Part shown: positions 60,329 through 64,000 of the stretch, one piece after another
How the letters are laid out: each line of letters opens with the position of its first letter
How positions within the stretch are numbered: the stretch's first letter is position 1
From: Paraburkholderia caffeinitolerans
Lineage (GTDB): Bacteria; Pseudomonadota; Gammaproteobacteria; Burkholderiales; Burkholderiaceae
Assembly (NCBI RefSeq): GCF_902859945.1
Contig: NZ_CADIKL010000025.1
Coordinates: 42,447-106,446 of the forward strand
Length of the DNA: 64,000 bases
Direction: 5' to 3'
The notes under the pieces: generated by a model
Database searches by the model: none
What the model was told of the DNA's origin: nothing
The model's input: only the letters and a program-made list of their open reading frames with translations
Translations under genes and position numbers: made by a program

Positions 60329-62533
60329 TCACGAACGACGGGAACTGCGCTCGCGCGGGCGACGCGCAAGCGCGGCCAGCGGGGCATCGCGGTCGATGAG
60401 TGCGCTGTGAATGAAATGCAGATGGCTCAGGATCCGCTGCACGTCGTGCCTGCGCTCACGGTCGTGCCGAACGCCGGGAAGCGCTTCCTGAGCGATCCGG
60501 GTGGCCGCCCGCACCGATACAAGCGCACGCTCCAGCGGCGCGGCGCCGGGATCCTCGAAAAGCCGCGCGATATCGTCGAGCACCTGATCGAGACCTGCCA
60601 GCCATCCGCGCTCGGCAATGCCAAGCCACGTGGCAGCCTGCGCCTCATGGCGCAAGTCGATCACGGCATGCCCCACCTCGAGCGTGATCAGCATCCAGCG
60701 CAACGCGCGCCGGTGTGCCTGCTTGCGGCCATTGAGCAGCAACCGCAGTTGGTGCATGAGGTCGTGCGTGCCTGACTGGAAATGCTGGCTGAGTCCTTGC
60801 GGCTCGCCACGGCAGGCAAGCTCGACCTGAGCGCGCAACGCCACGCACATGCGCTCGACGAGCCAGTTCATGTGCGGAGGGAACACCACGGCGAACGCAA
60901 GCGCGGCCACCATCATCGCCACCACGACCGCGATACCGTTATTGATCAGTAGATCGGGCGTGTAGACGATCACGTTGTCGGGGCCAGCGAGCAGGCAGAG
61001 AAACACCGAGAATCCGACACCGAAGCCGGCGATGCGTGGACGCGTCGCGAAAAACGCACCCATTGCGAGCAACGGCGCGAGCGCCACGCAGAGCAGCGGG
61101 AAGCCGTCGACGTTCGGATACACGTAGCAGGTGAGCAGATAGCCGACGAGCGCCGCGCAGCCCGCACCCGCCGCCATCTGAAACGCCATGCGCGTGGCCC
61201 GTGGCGCGGACGAGGTAAGCGCGCAGGTCAGCGCGGCAGCGATCATCGCGAGGCCGCCGCTCGGCCAGTCGGTCTCCACCCAGAACCAGCCGAGCGCAGC
61301 CACCACCACGGCCGTGCGCATGAAAGTGAACCCCACCACGTACCAGCTCGTGCGCGGCACATAGCGTGTCATGCGCGGCTCGGGCGGCAGCCCCGCCTGC
61401 GTGAGCGACGCCCACGTACCGCTATAACGCGCTATTTCAGCCGTGAAGCGGTAGAGCAGTTCAGCGGAGGTGTCGAAGTCTTGCAGCGAATCGGGTGCGC
61501 CCGCTTCGAGCGGCCGGCGCGTTTCGCGCACACGGTGCGGCAGTGTGCGCATGAACGACGCCAGGTCTTGCGCGATACGCAATGCGTACGCCCGATCGGC
61601 TTCGTTCTGACGAGGACGTTGCGCGAGCAGCGCCGCAAGCTCGCTGAAATATGGCACAAGCGGCGCGATGGCTTCGTTATGCCTGCGCAGACGCCTTTTC
61701 AACTGACGCAGCGCGTGCAGGCGCGCGCAGACGTCCATGAACTCGCCGTTCAGGCGCGCAAGCAGCTGGCTGCGCGCGCGCATCGTCGGATCCTCGAAAA
61801 ATGAGAAAGCGCGCGTGGCCTCGAAGCCAACGATCTCATCGACGAGCTTCGCGAATCGCCCTTCAAACGCGCCTCTTTCCAGCCTGTCGGACAGCACAAG
61901 CGCAGCGAACGCAGTAAAATCGATATAGCGGGCGCGTAAAGTGCGCTCGAGCAGCGAGCCCGATTGCCGGGGCACGATAACGGCACTGACCACCCCCGAG
62001 CACAGGATCCCCACGGCCACTTCGGCCCCGCGCCCGAGCGCGGCGAGAAAGAGCCCATCAGGCTGCGTCACGAGCGGAATGCCGATCAGCGCAGCGGTAT
62101 AGCCAGCCAGCACGAAAGCGTACCAACGAAAATGGCGATTTCGCATGGCGGCCGCGGTACACGCGGCCACCCACCCCGTCATCCCGAGTATGTAAAGCTC
62201 GGGTTGCTGGATAAAGACGGCCCCCAACACCACTGCCGCGACCATGCCCACGGCGGTGCCCACGATGCGGTAAACGCTCTTCGCGAACACCATGCCGGAA
62301 AGCGGTTGCATCAGCACGAACACCGTCGTCATCGCAATGCGCGGTTGGGGCAGATCGAGCCGCATCGCTATGCCCAAGGCAAGCAATCCCGCCATGACTG
62401 TTTTCAGCAGATGCAGCCAGATCGCGCCATTGCTAGCCTGCCACTCTCTCAGGCCGCGCCGTGCGGCTCGCCACATGATTTCGCCGCGACGACGCGGGCC
62501 AATCGCTCGATGTATCGCTGGCTGGCGGTTCAT
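60329..62533 (-). CDS. FUSC-family inner-membrane exporter (AaeB-like)
   Basis: A 734-residue protein with two clusters of about five or six helices (about 35-185 and 385-535) separated by a large cytoplasmic domain, the FUSC layout. Segments: IWLHLLKTVMAGLLALGIAM, LPQPRIAMTTVFVLMQPLSG (family signature), WVAACTAAAMRNRHFRWYAF and MAFQMAAGAGCAALVGYLLT, AFAVVFPPHMNWLVERM. AaeB exports aromatic acids with the adaptor AaeA; no adaptor gene is adjacent here. A second in-frame Met 20 codons in is possible. It is divergent from the LysR at 62736, a common pairing for aromatic acid efflux genes. Confidence 0.88.
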   Translation of the reverse strand: MNRQPAIHRAIGPRRRGEIMWRAARRGLREWQASNGAIWLHLLKTVMAGLLALGIAMRLDLPQPRIAMTTVFVLMQPLSGMVFAKSVYRIVGTAVGMVAAVVLGAVFIQQPELYILGMTGWVAACTAAAMRNRHFRWYAFVLAGYTAALIGIPLVTQPDGLFLAALGRGAEVAVGILCSGVVSAVIVPRQSGSLLERTLRARYIDFTAFAALVLSDRLERGAFEGRFAKLVDEIVGFEATRAFSFFEDPTMRARSQLLARLNGEFMDVCARLHALRQLKRRLRRHNEAIAPLVPYFSELAALLAQRPRQNEADRAYALRIAQDLASFMRTLPHRVRETRRPLEAGAPDSLQDFDTSAELLYRFTAEIARYSGTWASLTQAGLPPEPRMTRYVPRTSWYVVGFTFMRTAVVVAALGWFWVETDWPSGGLAMIAAALTCALTSSAPRATRMAFQMAAGAGCAALVGYLLTCYVYPNVDGFPLLCVALAPLLAMGAFFATRPRIAGFGVGFSVFLCLLAGPDNVIVYTPDLLINNGIAVVVAMMVAALAFAVVFPPHMNWLVERMCVALRAQVELACRGEPQGLSQHFQSGTHDLMHQLRLLLNGRKQAHRRALRWMLITLEVGHAVIDLRHEAQAATWLGIAERGWLAGLDQVLDDIARLFEDPGAAPLERALVSVRAATRIAQEALPGVRHDRERRHDVQRILSHLHFIHSALIDRDAPLAALARRPRERSSRRS

Positions 62534-62641
62534 TTAAAACAGCGCGCTACGCTCGGATTGTTACGAAGAATGCCGTCGCGAATCGGGTCGGCAGGCGCCG
62601 ATTGTAGGAGTCTCAGTTGAGCGAATTAACGGTGCGGGCGG

Positions 62642-62655
62642 GGAACGTCCGTTCC
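62642..62655. promoter_or_regulatory. Palindrome between FUSC and LysR genes
   Basis: GGAACG (62642-62647) and CGTTCC (62650-62655) form a perfect 6-2-6 inverted repeat in the 202-base divergent region. It is a candidate operator half of the LysR or another regulator. Confidence 0.4.
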
Positions 62656-62664
62656 AGATCACTC

Positions 62665-62700
62665 AACAATGTTGGAGTCCGCGAGGCGGACAATATTGTT
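62665..62700. promoter_or_regulatory. Long cruciform-like inverted repeat upstream of the LysR gene
   Basis: AACAATGTT (62665-62673) pairs with AATATTGTT (62692-62700; one mismatch) and the inner GTCCGC (62677-62682) with GCGGAC (62686-62691) around a GAG loop; three unpaired bases lie in the left arm. It ends 35 bases before the LysR ATG. It is the strongest secondary structure in this region and probably an operator or leader hairpin. Confidence 0.45.
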
Positions 62701-62735
62701 TTCGTGCCGAACAAGAAGTTCTCAAAGAAGGTCTG

Positions 62736-63740
62736 ATGGATACGCTACAAAATATGCGGGTGTTTATCCGCGTTGTCGAAGCCGGCAGTTTCACCGCCGC
62801 GGCCCAGTCGCTCGATTCGACCACCGGTGCGATGTCGCGCGCGGTCTCGGAGCTGGAAGCGCATTTGCGCACGCGTCTGCTGAACCGCTCGACGCGCCGA
62901 CTCGCCCTCACTCCCGCCGGCGAACGCTATCTGAAACGCTGTTCGCAGATTCTCGCGGACGTCGACAGCGCCGAGGAAGAAGCTAGCTGCGCCCACGAGC
63001 GTCCTGCTGGCGCATTGCGTATGCACAGTTTCGCGAGCATCGGGCAACAGTACGTGCTGCCCGCGATCTCGCGCTATCGCGCTTTGCATCCTGAAGTGAC
63101 AGTCGAGCTTACGCTTTCGCAGCGCATGCCCGATCTGTTCGAGGGTAGCAGTGATGTGTCGGTGGTGACCGCGGCTTCGCTGCCGAACTCCGATCTCGTC
63201 TCGCACCAACTGGGTTCGTCGTGCAGCATCCTGTGTGCGTCGCCCGCTTATGTGCATACGCACGGTGCACCACGTACGCCGGCGGATCTCGCGCACCACG
63301 ATTGTCTGATTCTCAAGACGCCGACCGCGCCGGCGCATGAATGGGTGCTCGAAGGCCCGGAGGGCAGCGTCGAGATGCAGGTAGATGGGCCGGTTCAGGT
63401 AAATATCGCCGAGTCGCTTGCGGTGGCGATTCGTGAGGGAATGGGCATTGGCATGCTGCCGGTGTATGCGGCTATAGAAGGCCTACGTAACGGCTCGCTC
63501 GTGCGCGTGCTGCCTCAGCACATCCTGCAGAAAAACCACGTGTATGCGCTGTATCCGTCGCGCAAATTCGTGGATGCAAAGACAAAGACCTGGGTGGAAT
63601 TCCTGCGCGCGCATCTCCCGCAGGTGATCGCTCGCGATATGGCGTTGCTCGAGGAGCTCACGCAGGAGCAGCTTGCCGATGCGTCCGCGATATCAACGTC
63701 AGATGACACCGCTGCGCCTCAGGCCAAAGCCGTGCATTGA
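62736..63740 (+). CDS. LysR-family transcriptional regulator
   Basis: A 334-residue LysR. The wHTH is MDTLQNMRVFIRVVEAGSFT with AMSRAVSELEAHLRTRLLN and RLALTPAGERYLKRCSQILA, nearly the same layout as the protein encoded at 55758-56795. The effector domain has MHSFASIGQQYVLPAISRYR and VAIREGMGIGMLPVYAAIEG. It is divergent from the FUSC exporter and its likely regulator. An unusual leader hairpin precedes it. A terminator follows the stop. Confidence 0.9.
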   Translation: MDTLQNMRVFIRVVEAGSFTAAAQSLDSTTGAMSRAVSELEAHLRTRLLNRSTRRLALTPAGERYLKRCSQILADVDSAEEEASCAHERPAGALRMHSFASIGQQYVLPAISRYRALHPEVTVELTLSQRMPDLFEGSSDVSVVTAASLPNSDLVSHQLGSSCSILCASPAYVHTHGAPRTPADLAHHDCLILKTPTAPAHEWVLEGPEGSVEMQVDGPVQVNIAESLAVAIREGMGIGMLPVYAAIEGLRNGSLVRVLPQHILQKNHVYALYPSRKFVDAKTKTWVEFLRAHLPQVIARDMALLEELTQEQLADASAISTSDDTAAPQAKAVH

Positions 63741-63783
63741 CGCGCCGTCGTTCGGTACAGTTGTTCGGATACCGAATACAAAG

Positions 63784-63810
63784 CAGCCGTCCATGTGACG
63801 GCTGTTTTTT
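63784..63810 (+). terminator. Rho-independent terminator after the LysR gene
   Basis: CAGCCGTC (63784-63791) pairs with GACGGCTG (63797-63804) around a 5-base loop and is followed by six T residues (63805-63810), 44 bases after the LysR stop codon. Confidence 0.85.
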
Positions 63811-63836
63811 CCTGCTATTTCCCACGCGCGTAAACG

Positions 63837-63876
63837 CCAGAACCCCGGCGCTCTTTCGGAGCCACCGGGGTTCTGG
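63837..63876 (-). terminator. Long hairpin downstream of the 5S rRNA gene
   Basis: CCAGAACCCCGG (63837-63848) and CCGGGGTTCTGG (63865-63876) form a perfect 12-base stem whose loop contains a nested GCTC/GAGC pair. It lies about 15 bases beyond the 3' end of 5S on the strand of the rRNA operon and probably ends or processes that transcript; the T run after it is short. Confidence 0.6.
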
Positions 63877-63891
63877 ACGTACTGCATAGGG

Positions 63892-64000
63892 AGCCTGACG
63901 ATTACCTACTTTCACACGGGCAATCCGCACTATCATCGGCGTGGAGCTGTTTCACGGTCCTGTTCGGGATGGGAAGGGGTGGGACCAGCTCGCTATGGTC
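63892..64000 (-). rRNA. rrf: 5S ribosomal RNA (5' end outside window)
   Basis: The reverse complement of the window's end begins GACCATAGCGAGCTGGTCCC, contains CCCATCCCGAACAGGACCG and GTGTGAAAGTAGGTAATCG and ends in GTCAGGC, the recognisable 5S rRNA of Burkholderiales. About 109 of roughly 115-120 bases are present. As 5S is the last gene of an rrn operon, the 23S and 16S genes should lie to the right, transcribed leftwards. The 3' end may be one or two bases off. Confidence 0.95.

Noticed and set aside
1..64000. CRISPR arrays, insertion sequences, prophage genes, tRNAs
   Set aside because: I looked for regularly spaced repeats, transposase motifs, integrases and cloverleaf structures and found none that could be supported by eye; a tRNA scan and IS search would be needed to be certain.

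Overview
The window is a high-GC, gene-dense chromosomal stretch from a Burkholderiales bacterium, most likely Burkholderia sensu lato (Paraburkholderia, Caballeronia or Burkholderia). The evidence is strong GC bias at third codon positions, many LysR/MFS/EamA genes, a malonate decarboxylase operon, an IrlRS-like heavy-metal two-component system, a CIO-type bd oxidase, and a 5S rRNA of typical beta-proteobacterial sequence at the right edge. I saw no IS element, prophage, CRISPR array or tRNA. About 55 protein genes are supported; most ordinary genes abut, overlap or are divergently paired with a regulator.

Layout. 1-6.1 kb: the 3' end of a LysR gene, a C39-like peptidase, then a convergent signalling cassette (BetR-type HTH/receiver regulator facing a SUOX-fold periplasmic protein plus hybrid histidine kinase), and a phosphoribosyltransferase-HAD fusion. 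6.2-12.4 kb: NERD-helicase, GST, Zur-like Fur protein, single-domain response regulator, photolyase (apparently with a non-ATG start) and a TetR repressor divergent from a DHA2 drug pump. 14.2-21.0 kb: KgtP-like symporter, MocR regulator divergent from an EamA exporter, GNAT acetyltransferase, MscS channel and Kch-like potassium channel. 21.1-21.9 kb: two small, AT-richer genes of unknown function that look acquired. 22-25 kb: glycolipid-binding-fold protein, urea transporter, class II aldolase and tautomerase. 25.1-28.0 kb: an ANR/FNR-like site followed by cioA, cioB and a 51-residue DUF2474-type gene overlapping cioB.

30.7-38.7 kb is the most distinctive block: a Fur box and sigma70-like promoter precede an OprB-type porin, a secreted beta-propeller, a Tat-exported EfeB-like DyP peroxidase and a complete FbpABC ferric importer. 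I read this as one iron-acquisition operon in which the peroxidase partners with an ABC importer rather than an EfeU permease. 38.7-49.2 kb: LysR/EamA pair, an MFS carrier divergent from a GntR regulator that overlaps mdcA, and the contiguous malonate decarboxylase genes mdcABCDEGH with translationally coupled joints.

49.3-64 kb: AlkB, a small membrane protein, metallophosphoesterase (with a perfect hairpin in front), AI-2E family permease, IrlRS-like two-component pair preceded by what looks like the stump of an RND adaptor gene, a LysR, MgtC-family protein, GlsB/YeaQ-type protein, a bidirectional terminator, an acetyl-CoA hydrolase/CoA-transferase, a small exported protein, a FUSC exporter divergent from a second LysR (with a long inverted repeat between them), and the 3' part of a leftward rRNA operon (5S).
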